64,000 nucleotides of DNA. Origin: Lewinellaceae bacterium. GTDB lineage: Bacteria > Bacteroidota > Bacteroidia > Chitinophagales > Saprospiraceae. A model generated the notes under the pieces. That model searched no databases. It saw only the letters and a program-made list of their open reading frames with translations, and had not been told where the DNA came from. Shown here one piece after another: positions 53,484 to 62,969 of this stretch. The translations under genes were made by a program, and so were the position numbers. Positions within the stretch are counted from its first letter, which is position 1. Each line of letters opens with the position of its first letter. The stretch is taken from the NCBI GenBank assembly GCA_020636375.1, contig JACJXZ010000001.1, positions 1 through 64,000 on the forward strand. The letters run 5' to 3'.

Positions 53484-53580
53484 AAATGACATCCCGACAA
53501 AATCGGGACAGGCTCTTTTTGCCCTTCAATCCTCGGGAATAGGCTTAATTGCCGGTAGCAGGGGCAAAAAGATGTCACCT
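53484..53580. repeat. Hairpin repeat, long form of the AGGTGACATCT family
   Basis: Contains CCCGACAAAATCGGG (small hairpin), then CTCTTTTTGCCC pairing with GGGGCAAAAAGATGTCACCT at the end. It matches the element at 43236-43333 over most of its length. It ends 26 nt before the next start codon. Confidence 0.8.
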
Positions 53581-53606
53581 TGTAAAATTATTCAAAAACA
53601 AACCTT

Positions 53607-55814
53607 ATGAAAACCATAAACTTCATTCTCATTTTATTTCTTCCCCTCCTCGCATTCGGGCAAGACATGCCCCGGAATGTTGACCTTGGGAAGCCCAACC
53701 CATACCCCTTTATCACCTCCGCCCTATTGGCGATCGATGAAGCGGGGAAGGACAATGCAACAAAAGGCATTGAGCTGGCCCGTTCGAAGTACATGCCCGT
53801 AAACGACGGCAAGATTTACGTCGAGATCGTACACGGGGCGGTGACCGACCTGGACAAGCCAGTAGACGGCAAAGCCCTGGAAGCGCGCCTGAACATCGAC
53901 GTGACCACCACCTACAAGAACCGGGCCAGCGCCTGGGTAGAAGTAGGCCGGCTGCTGGACGTAGCGCGCAGGCTGCCGCCCGGCCACAGCCTCAACGAAG
54001 TAGTAGTTCTGGCCGAGGATAACCAGGGCCCGGGGCTGATGAATTCGGACACCTACGCCACCGCCACCACCGGCGGCGAAGGCATCCGGATAGCGGTGAT
54101 CGATGGCAATTACAACGGCCTTACGGCAGCCCGAGCAGCAGGAGCAGTACCCAGCCTGGCCAACAGCACTTTTTTCAATTATGCCGGGGGCTCCTTCGAA
54201 GGAGGAAGCAGCAGCCATGGTACTTCTTGCCTGGAAACGGTATTTGACCATGCCCCCAATGCCGAGTACTACATCATGAAGGTCAGCAGTTTTGCGGATT
54301 TGGGCGCCGCCGTACAAGACTGCATCAATAACGGCGTAGATATCATCTCTCACTCCATCAGCCGGTACAATACCGGCTGGGACGATGACACCGGCGCCGC
54401 CTGCGCCGCCGCCTGGGAGGCCTCCAAGAATGGCATCCTGTTCTTCACCTCCGCCGGCAACCGGAACGGCACCCACTGGCAGGGGGCGTTCAATGACCCC
54501 GACGGAGATGGCTGGCATAACTGGAGCGGCACCGACGAAGGAAATAATTTTACCATCAACGGCATTGCCGGCGCCGCCGGCACCGTCCAGGCTCGCCTCC
54601 AGTGGAACAGCCCTTCCACCGAGGACCATTACGACCTATACCTGTACGAAGCAGGCACCAATAACCTATTGGCAAGCAGTACCAACGCCGGGCAGTTTGA
54701 ATCGCTCAACTATTCCACTACCACAGGCCAACAGGTTTACCTGGCCGTGCGGGCCAATACACCCAACCCGCCCGAATTCGAGTTGTTCAACCACGATGCC
54801 CGGTGCACTAATTTCCAATTTGCCTCCACGCGCAGCAGCACCACTTCCCCCTCCAATTCCACCAGCCCCAATGTCATTTCCGTAGGAGCGCTGCCGATGG
54901 CCGACTACAATCAGCCTCCCGGCACAACGGGCATCATAGCCGCCTACAGCAGCCGCGGGCCCACCAACAATGGCAACCCGGCGCCCGACCTGTGCGCCCC
55001 GACCAACACCACCACCACCGGCGGTGCTTTTACCGGCACCAGCTGCGCCACCCCCAACGCTGCCGGCGCCGCCGCCGCCTTCTGGTCGGGCCATCCGCAG
55101 CTCAGCGCCCGGGGCGTTCGGCTCATCCTGTACCGGAAAGCCGGGCTGTACAAAGACTGGGGCGACAGCGAGATAGACCACCTATACGGAAGAGGAGGCC
55201 TATACCTCTACGATTACCACGCCGACAACCGGTACATCTGGCGCCTCGGCGGCAACCTTGAGTCCGATCCCGAGTTGCCCTACTACAACCTCTCCAACGT
55301 AGACGACGACGCCGTGGTGGCAGCCAACCTGCGGATGATCCACCTGGATCCAGCCGATCCCGTTATCGTCGCCGGAAAAGTCTTCAACAAGCCCATGCTC
55401 TGCCGGTCGATCGGCGGCACCATCATCTTCAACGGTTACCCCGGCGACCCGCCGCCGCCCGGCCCGGAAGGTTCCCCCACCGATGACGACGCATCCCTTG
55501 CCGGCAATTGGGCCGAACCCGCCTTACCGGACAGCCAGGATGAAGCGCCCGGCGAACGTACCCTGAACGCATTCCCCAACCCGTTCAGCAGTACGATCAC
55601 CCTGGAATACCAGCTGAAGCAAGCCACCGCGGTCAACCTGGGCATTTACGATCTCAACGGCAACCACCTGGCAACCGTCGTCAACCAGGCGGAGCAGGAG
55701 GCAGGCATCCAGCGGGCGGAGTTCAGTGCGGCCCACCTGCCCTCCGGCGTGTACCTCTGCCGGTTGAGCACCAGGGATGGAGTGCAGGTGATCCGGCTGG
55801 TGAAAGGCAAGTGA
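53607..55814 (+). CDS. Secreted subtilisin-like serine protease with T9SS sorting domain
   Basis: 735 residues with a signal peptide ending LLAFGQ. The S8 triad is visible: Asp in IRIAVIDGNYNG, His in SSSHGTSCLE and Ser in FTGTSCATPNAAG, with the oxyanion Asn in FFTSAGNRNG. An inserted PPC-like beta domain (about 300-400, YDLYLYEAGTNNLLASS) splits the catalytic core. The C-terminus (LNAFPNPFSSTITLEYQL, GIYDLNGNHLA, LPSGVYLCRLS) is a T9SS type A sorting signal. It should be an exported protease, either cell-bound or released. It could process neighbouring secreted proteins or act as a nutrient-gaining enzyme; the sequence does not decide. Confidence 0.92.
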   Translation: MKTINFILILFLPLLAFGQDMPRNVDLGKPNPYPFITSALLAIDEAGKDNATKGIELARSKYMPVNDGKIYVEIVHGAVTDLDKPVDGKALEARLNIDVTTTYKNRASAWVEVGRLLDVARRLPPGHSLNEVVVLAEDNQGPGLMNSDTYATATTGGEGIRIAVIDGNYNGLTAARAAGAVPSLANSTFFNYAGGSFEGGSSSHGTSCLETVFDHAPNAEYYIMKVSSFADLGAAVQDCINNGVDIISHSISRYNTGWDDDTGAACAAAWEASKNGILFFTSAGNRNGTHWQGAFNDPDGDGWHNWSGTDEGNNFTINGIAGAAGTVQARLQWNSPSTEDHYDLYLYEAGTNNLLASSTNAGQFESLNYSTTTGQQVYLAVRANTPNPPEFELFNHDARCTNFQFASTRSSTTSPSNSTSPNVISVGALPMADYNQPPGTTGIIAAYSSRGPTNNGNPAPDLCAPTNTTTTGGAFTGTSCATPNAAGAAAAFWSGHPQLSARGVRLILYRKAGLYKDWGDSEIDHLYGRGGLYLYDYHADNRYIWRLGGNLESDPELPYYNLSNVDDDAVVAANLRMIHLDPADPVIVAGKVFNKPMLCRSIGGTIIFNGYPGDPPPPGPEGSPTDDDASLAGNWAEPALPDSQDEAPGERTLNAFPNPFSSTITLEYQLKQATAVNLGIYDLNGNHLATVVNQAEQEAGIQRAEFSAAHLPSGVYLCRLSTRDGVQVIRLVKGK

Positions 55815-55924
55815 CTGTGAAGCTTCCGCAGCGCCCATTGGGCTCCTGTGGCACTAGTGCCAAACCAGGTGACATCTTTTCGCCTAATCATTGAACTTTG
55901 AATTATTTCGAAGCTTGAAATACA

Positions 55925-56047
55925 CCTGGCGCAAAATTTTGTAGGCTTTTTCTGCTGGAACCCCTTCTCATTCTCCTTGGACGTCTTCGCATAAAGCTTC
56001 GACGCCCGGAGAAAGGGGAAGGATGGCTTACAAAATTTTGCACCAGG
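55925..56047. repeat. Palindromic element upstream of the repeat-protein gene
   Basis: CCTGGCGCAAAATTTTGTA and TACAAAATTTTGCACCAGG are inverted ends with one base difference in length. CCCCTTCTC...GGAGAAAGGGG forms an inner stem. A half copy of the AGGTGACATCT repeat lies just upstream (about 55861-55872). Confidence 0.8.
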
Positions 56048-56098
56048 CATCAAATCACAATGATGCTGAATAGTAAGCAATAAAAAATCCAGAAAACC

Positions 56099-57808
56099 AT
56101 GAAGAACCTATTGCTTTTCATACTGTTAACCGCCATCAGCTATTCCACCGCCCAGGCCCAGTTGCACCTGTTGAATGACGAATTCGGCCACCCCTGCACC
56201 CTATCCGAATGGCAGCGCCTGAACGACACGGAAGGCTGGGATGCCGACCAGCTGGAAATACTGGACATCAACACTGAGAGCCCCGGGCGGCTCACCATGA
56301 AACCCTACACCTGCGTCTGGTACAATGATTACCGGGGCCCATTGGTGTACAAGTTAGTCGAAGGAAACTTTGTCTTTACCACTCAAGTGGAAGTGGCCGC
56401 TGCCGACGGCGCAGGCCTTCCCTCGTCCCAGTTCTCCCTGGGCGGTTGCATGATCCGGGCGCCGAAGGCCATCACCAGCGGTGGCGGCGACTGGACAGCC
56501 GGACAGGAAAACTACGTCTTTTTATCCATCGGTTATGCGAAGCCCGACCATCACACCTGCCCGCTCAACGAGGAAGGAGTGGGGGACTGCGGGCCCGGGC
56601 CACATTTTGAGGTAAAAGAAACGACCAGAAGCGTTTCCACTTTGTCCATTTCACCCGTCAGTTCCCAAACCGTCACCATTCGCCTGGCGCGCATCGGGAA
56701 CGTCATTATTGTACTGCGCCAGGTTCCTGGCGGCCCCTTTGAAGTTCACCAACGGTACAACCGCATCGACTTTCCGGAAGAAGTGCAGGTCGGGTTTGTA
56801 ACCTATACGAATTGGGAGAAGGCCGGCTCCTACACCACAGATTTTCACAACAGGCACGTATTGAACGAAGATCTGGCGGCTGACCCCACCCCTGGCAGGC
56901 CCTTCAACCCCGACCTGCTCGCCCAGTTCGAGTACGCCCGTTTCAACGAAGTGGAAGTCCCGCCCGCCCTGGCAGGCCTGAACCTAATGGACGAGGCGGC
57001 CGTCAGCGATGCCGCATTGCTCAGCTTCCTGGGCTTCGAATCCGAGCCGGCAACAGCCGCCGCCGCAGGCCGTTCCTACCTGGCCATTTACGAAGCCGGC
57101 GACGACGAGCAGCAATTTTGGGAATCCATGAGCTGGGCCCAGCTGGCAATCAGGCAGGCAGCTCTGGCAGCGGAAGGCCTTCAGCTCGTTGATATAGACG
57201 CCTATCAGGAAGATGGCCAATGGCGGTACCAGGGCCTCTGGCGGGAAGGAACCGAAGAGCAGGCCCTCTACCAGTACAACAGCTGGAGCCTCTTTGTCAA
57301 GAGATGGAAAAAGATGAACAACCTGGGCTTTCGCCTGATCGACATCGAGACGTACTGGTCCGGCGGACATCAATATTACAGCGGCGTCTGGCAAGCCGGA
57401 AGCGGGAAATACGCGCTATACCAGTACAACACCTGGAGGAAATTCACCAAGCGCTGGAAAAATCTGGCTAATCGGGGCTACCGGATGATCGACGTAGAAA
57501 CATTCACCCGAAACGACAAGCGCCGGTATGTCGGCGTGTGGCGCGGCGGCACCGACAAGTACGCCTTTTACCAGTACAACTCCCCAGAAAGCTTCCTGGA
57601 AAAAGAAGAGGAACTGCGGGAGGGCGATTTTCGGCTGATCGACGTGGAGGCCATTCACTACAATGGCAACGAATGGCGCCTGGGCGTGTGGAAAGGAGCG
57701 GGAACCAACCGGCTGAAAAGGTATGACAGCCGGGAGTGTTTTCTGGGAGATGTAGCGGCCATGAGGGAGGAGGGCTTTCGGTTGATCGATGTGGAGTTGG
57801 TGGAGTGA
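56099..57808 (+). CDS. Secreted protein with jelly-roll-like N-domain and C-terminal tandem repeats
   Basis: 569 residues with a signal peptide ending TAQAQ. Residues about 25-260 look like a concanavalin/DUF1349-type beta-sandwich (LTMKPYTCVWYNDYRGPLVY, LGGCMIRAPKAI, VQVGFVTYTNW). From about 330 come five ~48-residue repeats of the pattern GFRLIDIETYxxxGxxYYxGVWxxGxxKYALYQYNxWxxFxKRWK. They resemble the bacterial tandem repeat domain type found in secreted enzymes and binding proteins. No catalytic residues or T9SS motif recognised. Function unknown; glycan or surface binding is a reasonable guess. Confidence 0.8.
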   Translation: MKNLLLFILLTAISYSTAQAQLHLLNDEFGHPCTLSEWQRLNDTEGWDADQLEILDINTESPGRLTMKPYTCVWYNDYRGPLVYKLVEGNFVFTTQVEVAAADGAGLPSSQFSLGGCMIRAPKAITSGGGDWTAGQENYVFLSIGYAKPDHHTCPLNEEGVGDCGPGPHFEVKETTRSVSTLSISPVSSQTVTIRLARIGNVIIVLRQVPGGPFEVHQRYNRIDFPEEVQVGFVTYTNWEKAGSYTTDFHNRHVLNEDLAADPTPGRPFNPDLLAQFEYARFNEVEVPPALAGLNLMDEAAVSDAALLSFLGFESEPATAAAAGRSYLAIYEAGDDEQQFWESMSWAQLAIRQAALAAEGLQLVDIDAYQEDGQWRYQGLWREGTEEQALYQYNSWSLFVKRWKKMNNLGFRLIDIETYWSGGHQYYSGVWQAGSGKYALYQYNTWRKFTKRWKNLANRGYRMIDVETFTRNDKRRYVGVWRGGTDKYAFYQYNSPESFLEKEEELREGDFRLIDVEAIHYNGNEWRLGVWKGAGTNRLKRYDSRECFLGDVAAMREEGFRLIDVELVE

Positions 57809-57830
57809 GGGGTTCTTTTCAGGTGACATC

Positions 57831-57877
57831 TCCACTGTAGATAGGCCCGAAGTAAGATAAAAGTGGAGGTGTCATCT
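57831..57877. repeat. Intergenic hairpin repeat, AGGTGACATCT family
   Basis: AGGTGACATCTCCACT and AGTGGAGGTGTCATCT pair around a 15-nt loop. The IS1182-like element starts at its right edge, sharing the CT of the CTAG target. Confidence 0.8.
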
Positions 57878-57879
57878 AG

Positions 57880-59529
57880 CAGCCTGTCGGAGAACGCCCT
57901 GAGGTCCTATATGCGAGCCTCTGGCAGCTTGGAGCCGTGACCCGGCGGACAAGGGATTTGGCCTGGTGCGCCGGGCCAGTTGTTTTCAATTTGGCTCATT
58001 ATCGAAGGCGAACAGGCTGAGGAGCCCGCCGAGCCTTCTGTATTTGGCCATAAACCTGCATTTTGGGCCTTTTCTTAGGCTGTTACCAGAACAAAAAGCC
58101 TTTTGAGGTTAAATGCGCTACAAACAAGAAGCCATTCGCCATTAATAGCTGCTTCGCCCCTAAAAGAAAACCGGCGGAAGCCCATAGCCTCCTTGATAAT
58201 CCCGAATACGGGCTCTACTGTCATTTTGCGCAAGCGGTAAATGGCGCGCCCTATTTCTGTTTTGAGCTTATGGCTCATTTGCATTGAGGGGGTAGCCGGC
58301 TCATCGAGTGGCGTAGGCTCTTGTTTGGCGAGTTGCTCGTCGAGCCATTGGTTATGAGCCTGCTTTCCAACCGCTATATAAGCGTCGACTTTTCGTTGTT
58401 CACAGCCTTGTACATTGCCTTGGCTAAAGTAGCCGTTATCGGCTGCGGTGGTGTCCACTTTCCCTAATGCCGGGGGGATGGCATCCAAGACGGGAAGCAG
58501 TTCTTGGGTGTCGACGCAATGAGCATTGGCCAAGGCGCCGACGATAAGCATTTGTTCGCTTACGGCTGCCTGGGCATTATAGCATTGATCAAAGCCATCC
58601 GAGGTTTTCATAATCCTGGATTCAGGGTCGGTAAAGTTATATTGATCCTTGTCCTGAGGCCCTTCTTCTGGGGCTTTAGGCTTTTTCCCGCCAATTTTCT
58701 TGCCGCTTTGCTTTTCTCTTTCCTCGCGGGCCTTCATTTTGGCTTCGTATTCGGCTTGTTCCCGTTCAAAACGTTCCTTAGCCCTTTGTTCAAGTACCTT
58801 CTTGGCTGCTTGGATTTTTTCTATGCGATCCTCACGCCGTTGTATCTCGGCCGGTATGTCCAGTTCCTGGTCCTCTTGCATATCCACCTGTTTGGCCCTT
58901 TCCATCAAGCGCTCTATCTCTTCTTTAAATTGCCGCTCCAAGCGCTCCATGTGATCATAACTCATCGCGCTGTGTTTGGATGCATTAGCCTGGATCTTTG
59001 TCCCGTCTATGTTTACCTGCTCAACCTTCACAAAGCCCAGCGACTGGGCTATCATCAGGATCTGCACAAAGCAGCTCCCTATTTGTTCCAGGAAACGCTT
59101 GCGAAAATCCGCCAGCGTGTCGTGGTCCGGGTGAAGGTTGCCTGAAATGAACCGGAACGCCACCGAGTCGTATGTACTTCTTCTATTTTCCGCGAGCTGT
59201 ACACCCCGGTAGCATACCCGTAGAACAGCAAGCCTAATAGCATCTGCGGGTCATAGGGCGGCGGTACCAGACGGCTTGTACTCCTTATAGATAGCCGATA
59301 AGTCCAACTGTTCCAATATCTCAACCACAAACCGCGCCAAATGCTTTTCCGGCAGCCATTCGTCTATCGAGGCGGGCATCAAATGCTCCTTGTTTCGCTC
59401 AGGGGTAATGAACTTACGCATAGCATGATCTATTTGAGGGCCCAATTTATGCCCTTTTTTCCTTCAGCGCTCTTGGAACCCCTATTTTTCGGCCAGCTTT
59501 GCTCTAGCAGCCTGTTCTCCGACAGGCTG
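57880..59529 (-). mobile_element. IS1182-like insertion sequence (degenerate)
   Basis: Terminal repeats CAGCCTGTCGGAGAAC (57880) and GTTCTCCGACAGGCTG (59529) flank 1650 bp. CTAG at 57876-57879 and 59530-59533 is the likely 4-bp target duplication. It carries one transposase gene broken by frameshifts. Confidence 0.88.
58075..59445 (-). pseudogene. IS1182-like DDE transposase, frameshifted
   Basis: The reading frame changes at least twice: the N-terminal part is in one frame (MRKFITPERNKEHLMPASID...EYKPSG, to about 59251), a middle piece in another (PYDPQMLLGLLFYGYATGVYSSRKIEE), and the rest from about 59163 onward is open. The large piece has the expected catalytic residues: Asp in VNIDGTKIQANAS, Asp in TTAADNGYFSQG and Glu in KMTVEPVFGIIKEAMGFRRF. 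An HTH-like N-terminus and a long coiled coil are typical of the family. It is inactive unless frameshifting is programmed, and the two breaks make that unlikely. Confidence 0.88.
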
Positions 59530-59533
59530 CTAG

Positions 59534-59597
59534 GGTGTTTATTAACAAGCTGCTAGGATTAAAACCTGTGGGAACCAAAATTCACAGAATAAACACC
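59534..59597. mobile_element. 64-bp internally deleted derivative of the 33.8-kb IS
   Basis: The left half GGTGTTTATTAACAAGCTGC matches the left end of the IS at 33846. The right half (AAAACCTGTGGGAA..., CACAGAATAAACACC) matches its right end. All internal sequence is gone. It directly abuts the IS1182-like element and shares the CTAG at 59530-59533. Confidence 0.85.
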
Positions 59598-59789
59598 CCA
59601 GATGTCACCTCTAACCCTACGTTGGCTTCCTGGCGATCAAACTTGAAATGAGATAGGTAGCTTTGGGTTCCATCCCGAATTAGGAGGCGGGTTTTAGACG
59701 GCGTTACCGTATTGTGGCATCAACAGAAACCGGAATGGAAACTTTGGACACTCCTCAAATGTTCTTAATTTCAGCAAAAGTTTAGTAAC

Positions 59790-60023
59790 ATGGATAAGTT
59801 TGACCTGATTATCGCACAGCCAGAAGTTCTTGGAGGCAAGCCCTGCATTAAAGGCACCCGGATCAGTGTGGATTTGGTCCTGGAGTGGTTTGCTTCGGGC
59901 GCCACAATTCCCGGTTTATTAGAGCAATTTCCTCACCTCACAGAAGAAGGCATTCGGCAAGCGCTGTGGTATGCGGCAGATGTAATCAAGAATGAAAAAG
60001 TCATAGAAATTAAGGTTGCCTGA
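59790..60023 (+). CDS. DUF433 protein (VapB45-like antitoxin type)
   Basis: 77 residues, full length for the family: IIAQPEVLGGKPCIKGTRIS, VDLVLEWFASG, LLEQFPHLTEEGIRQALWYA. DUF433 proteins are small winged-helix antitoxins usually paired with a PIN-like/Mut7-C (DUF5615) toxin. No toxin gene follows here; 218 bp without a supported gene separate it from the disrupted CHAT gene. It is thus an orphan antitoxin or has another role. Confidence 0.88.
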   Translation: MDKFDLIIAQPEVLGGKPCIKGTRISVDLVLEWFASGATIPGLLEQFPHLTEEGIRQALWYAADVIKNEKVIEIKVA

Positions 60024-60241
60024 TCTTTACTCAAAACATTCCTTTCACTGGGATAATTTACCTCCGCCCTGGGCATTTTAATCCCACCTTCACCATAACT
60101 AGTTGGAAAGCATTACAAGAGGCTGCCTTGGACCTTGTTCCCCCTTTCATTATTGTTGCAGAGAACAACGGAGAAAGGGTGAAAATTCGGTATCGGCAAT
60201 TTTGACAGGGCTTTTTCTTTTTATAAAAAACACCAGAACCG

Positions 60242-61524
60242 ATGGCACAAAACCCACCCACCCCCGTTCTCCTCTTCGGCTTCTCCAACGACAGCCAACG
60301 GCCGCTCGACATGCTCAAAACCGAGAGCACCTATGTCTGGCAGGTGCTCAAGGAACTGGATAAAAGAGAACTGATCAAGGTCATTCGGGAAGAAAGCCTA
60401 ACCAATGATGAGTTGGTGGACTACCTGTTGGACTTCCAGGATACCATTGCCGCCATCCATTTTGCCGGCCACGGAAGCGGGCAGGCGCTGTACACCGAAG
60501 GCGGAGCCACTGCTCCGCAGGGCCTGAAGAAGATACTAGTGCTGTCGGCACTAAATACCGGGATATAAAATGGACTCTTTTGCCGCCATACTGCGTTGCT
60601 CGTCACTCATGTAGTCCCGCTATAATCGCTCCTCGCGTCTTGTCTGGCGACAAAATAGCCTCATTTTATATACCCCGTTACTTAATGCCGACAGCACTAG
60701 AACGGCTGCCCAACCTGAAGCTTGTGTTTTTAAACGCCTGCGATACAGCTGAACAGGCTCAGCTGCTGCTGGAGGTGGGCATACCCATAGTCATTGCCAC
60801 CACACTGCCCGTTGAAGATGAGAAAGCCGCCCGGTTCACAAGATTCTTTTATGCCCAGCTTGCCGGGCAGGCCTCCGCACGGGACGCCTTCGAAACGGCT
60901 ATCGGAGCAGTGGCCTCCAAAAAAGAATGGGGGCTGGATGTTTTTGCCGATGCCCCCGGACGGATCGTCACCTATACCCGAGGCGTACAACTCGAACTGG
61001 CTGAGGAGGCTCCGCCGCCCTGGCGCCTTTTCATCCGGGAAGGGCAGGAGTCCGCGTCGCGCAACTGGAGGCTGGCCCGGCCCATCGAAACCCGCGGCCC
61101 TTTGGGCATCGTCCAGAACCTGGCCATCGCCTCCGATGTGTTGGAAGAGCAGGCCGTATACTTCCAGGAACAACCCAACGACATCCAGGAAAAGATCAGG
61201 GAATACTTCACTCGGGTCATAGAGCAGCTGGACAAGAAGATACAACTCATAGAGAAAGAAAAGGCACAGGAGCTGAGTATAGAGGTGATTCGCGGAGAAG
61301 CGGCTGCTGATGTCTTTAAGGGCATTCGGGAGCACCTCAGTGATGCCATCCTCCAAAGCATCCTCTCCAACGCTGAGGAGCAACTGCGGCAGATCATCGG
61401 CGCCAAAGCCCAGTTTCTGGAAAAAATGAGGCGCTCGGACACTACCGAGGCGGAAAAAGAAGAACTGATCGAGCTGCTGGGGTTTGCCAGGGTGAGATTT
61501 GAGGCGTTGCGGGAGATGTTGTGA
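60242..61524 (+). pseudogene. CHAT-domain protease gene interrupted by a MITE
   Basis: The 5' part encodes PTPVLLFGFSNDSQRPLDML and the catalytic-type His in IHFAGHGSG. The 3' part encodes LNACDTAEQAQLLLE with the Cys, then the rest of the domain and a coiled-coil C-terminus (about 330-373). Between them lies a 165-bp palindromic element. Removing 161 bp (60536-60696) rejoins the frame as LKKI-LERLPNLKLVFLNACD, giving 373 residues. The intact ancestor would have been a second CHAT effector. The 3' ORF has an internal ATG at 60682, but without the His segment. Confidence 0.9.
60536..60700. mobile_element. MITE inside the CHAT gene
   Basis: Ends CTAGTGCTGTCGGCACTAA (60536) and TTAATGCCGACAGCACTAG (60700) are inverted; the similarity extends to ~38 bp (TATAAAATG / CATTTTATA). 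CTAG at both ends may be the target duplication. No ORF of its own. Confidence 0.88.
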
Positions 61525-61874
61525 AGAGGCCCTCGCAGAACCTCCTGCAGCAGCTTCCAGGATATAGCCACTTTCCCCAAAAGAATTTGTACCGATTAAA
61601 TCTTCCCGCCCCTGATATTTGTAGTATATTCTGGAATAGATAAAACATGCCGATATGCCGACAAAGATCAAGATGCCGCTGCGGTCCCTCAACGAAGCCG
61701 TTATCCGGGAATTGCAGGAAAAATATCCGGAGGCGGAAATTAGCGTGGAACTTCATCAGGGCCGGAACAAAGCTCCCATGAGCGAGCAACATTTCTGGGA
61801 GGCCATTTCCCTTCTCGATTGGAACCAGGAGGGAGATGATGACGCAGTGGTTGAACCGGCAGTGGCGCACTTAG

Positions 61875-62092
61875 GGCTTGCAAAACAATAAGTACTCCAT
61901 TTAGACTCGTTCTTTTGCGCGCTAACTGCGTTGCCAAGCCTCGCCGTAGCTCCGGACCTCGGCGTGAGCTCGGTCGAACGCTATGCCTGCGTTTGGCGCC
62001 CCTGCCTGCTCGGCCGCGTCCTCGCGGGCAGGCAGGTTGTTAGCACACAAAATAACTTCGTCTATTCTGTACCACTTATTATTTTGCAGGCC
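61875..62092. mobile_element. MITE 1 in the DUF4240 gene
   Basis: 218 bp with inverted ends GGCTTGCAAAACAATAAGT / ACTTATTATTTTGCAGGGCC-like, and a 5-bp target duplication CTTAG (61870-61874 and 62093-62097). A second inverted pair, TTTTGCGCGCTAAC and GTTAGCACACAAAA, lies inside. Confidence 0.85.
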
Positions 62093-62307
62093 CTTAGCTG
62101 CTGGCCCGGTGCGGCATATTTTAGAATTTGCTGACCTGCTATCCGAAAAGCTGTACGCTCTGGATAGCAAAACGTACGCTAAACATATCGGAGAAGACGG
62201 CTGGTCTCCCGGCCGTTATTTTTCTGTGGACAACTTCCTGTACGCCCGCTGTTGCGTTGTTGCTAATGGCAAAGAGCTGTATGAGAAGGTGTTGCATGAC
62301 CCTGCTG

Positions 62308-62669
62308 GGGCGCAGTTGCGATTTGTCCCCATGTAAAAGCTCTAAAATGCTGGTTTCAGGTAGCGCCACATAGCCGGCTCGGCCTGAAAAGCCTGCTCCG
62401 GCGAATGCCGGAGGCCAATATATTTTAGCACGGGGCATCGCCCCGTGTATAATGATGAAAGCCGCCTGCGGCCTGAAAGGCCATCATAATACCAGCTCAA
62501 TTATGCTGCCCTTTCAGGGCGCTGGCTACGGTTGTGCGCCTTTACAGGGGGCGTTGCCCCCTGCTAAGATAGGCTGGCCCTGTGGAATTCGCGACGCGAC
62601 TATTCCACAGGGCTGGCCTTTCAGGCCGTTCGCTTTATTAGCAGAGGGGGACAAATCGCAACTGCGCCC
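62308..62669. mobile_element. MITE 2 in the DUF4240 gene (copy B of the 42.7-kb element)
   Basis: 362 bp with ends GGGCGCAGTTGCGATTTGT / ACAAATCGCAACTGCGCCC and target duplication CCCTGCTG (62300-62307 and 62670-62677). Relative to copy A at 42722-42985 it is inverted and about 100 bp longer. Confidence 0.9.
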
Positions 62670-62969
62670 CCCTGCTGAGATGCCCAAAGACCTAACCTTT
62701 GAAGCCTTGCTCTACATCCCGGCAGAAGCATACGAACGCAAGACTGGTAAGAAGTATGATTACTCGCCAGGTTTTCCCATTGAGACGTATAGCAATGAAC
62801 AAGGTTGGGGAGAATAAGCAGAGGAGGCCAGGTTTAAGAACCTATCCAGGCGGGTCAAGAGGAGGTTCTCAAACCTGGCCCAAATGCCTCCATCTGCTCG
62901 ATGATGCTGTCGGCGATCTTGTTGGAAGCGAACACGCGAAAAAGCGGGGTACGCTCCCGAAAAAAATAT

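Larger units (their letters stand above)
61655..62817 (+). pseudogene. DUF4240 gene interrupted by two different MITEs
   Basis: Three pieces form one protein. The first ends EQHFWEAISLLDWNQEGDDD...AVAHL (to 61874). The second runs from AAGPVRHILEFADLLSEKLYALD to VVANGKELYEKVLHDP (62098-62303). The third is AEMPKDLTFEALLYIPAEAYERKTGKK to the stop at 62815-62817. Removing 223 bp and 370 bp (each element plus one copy of its target duplication) restores one frame of 189 residues. The restored protein matches the DUF4240 pattern, whose function is not established. The start at 61655 gives an N-terminal extension not typical of the family. Confidence 0.88.

Noticed and set aside
58504..59145. 213-codon plus-strand open frame with many hydrophobic residues
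   Set aside because: Antisense to the IS1182-like transposase, whose catalytic motifs are on the minus strand.
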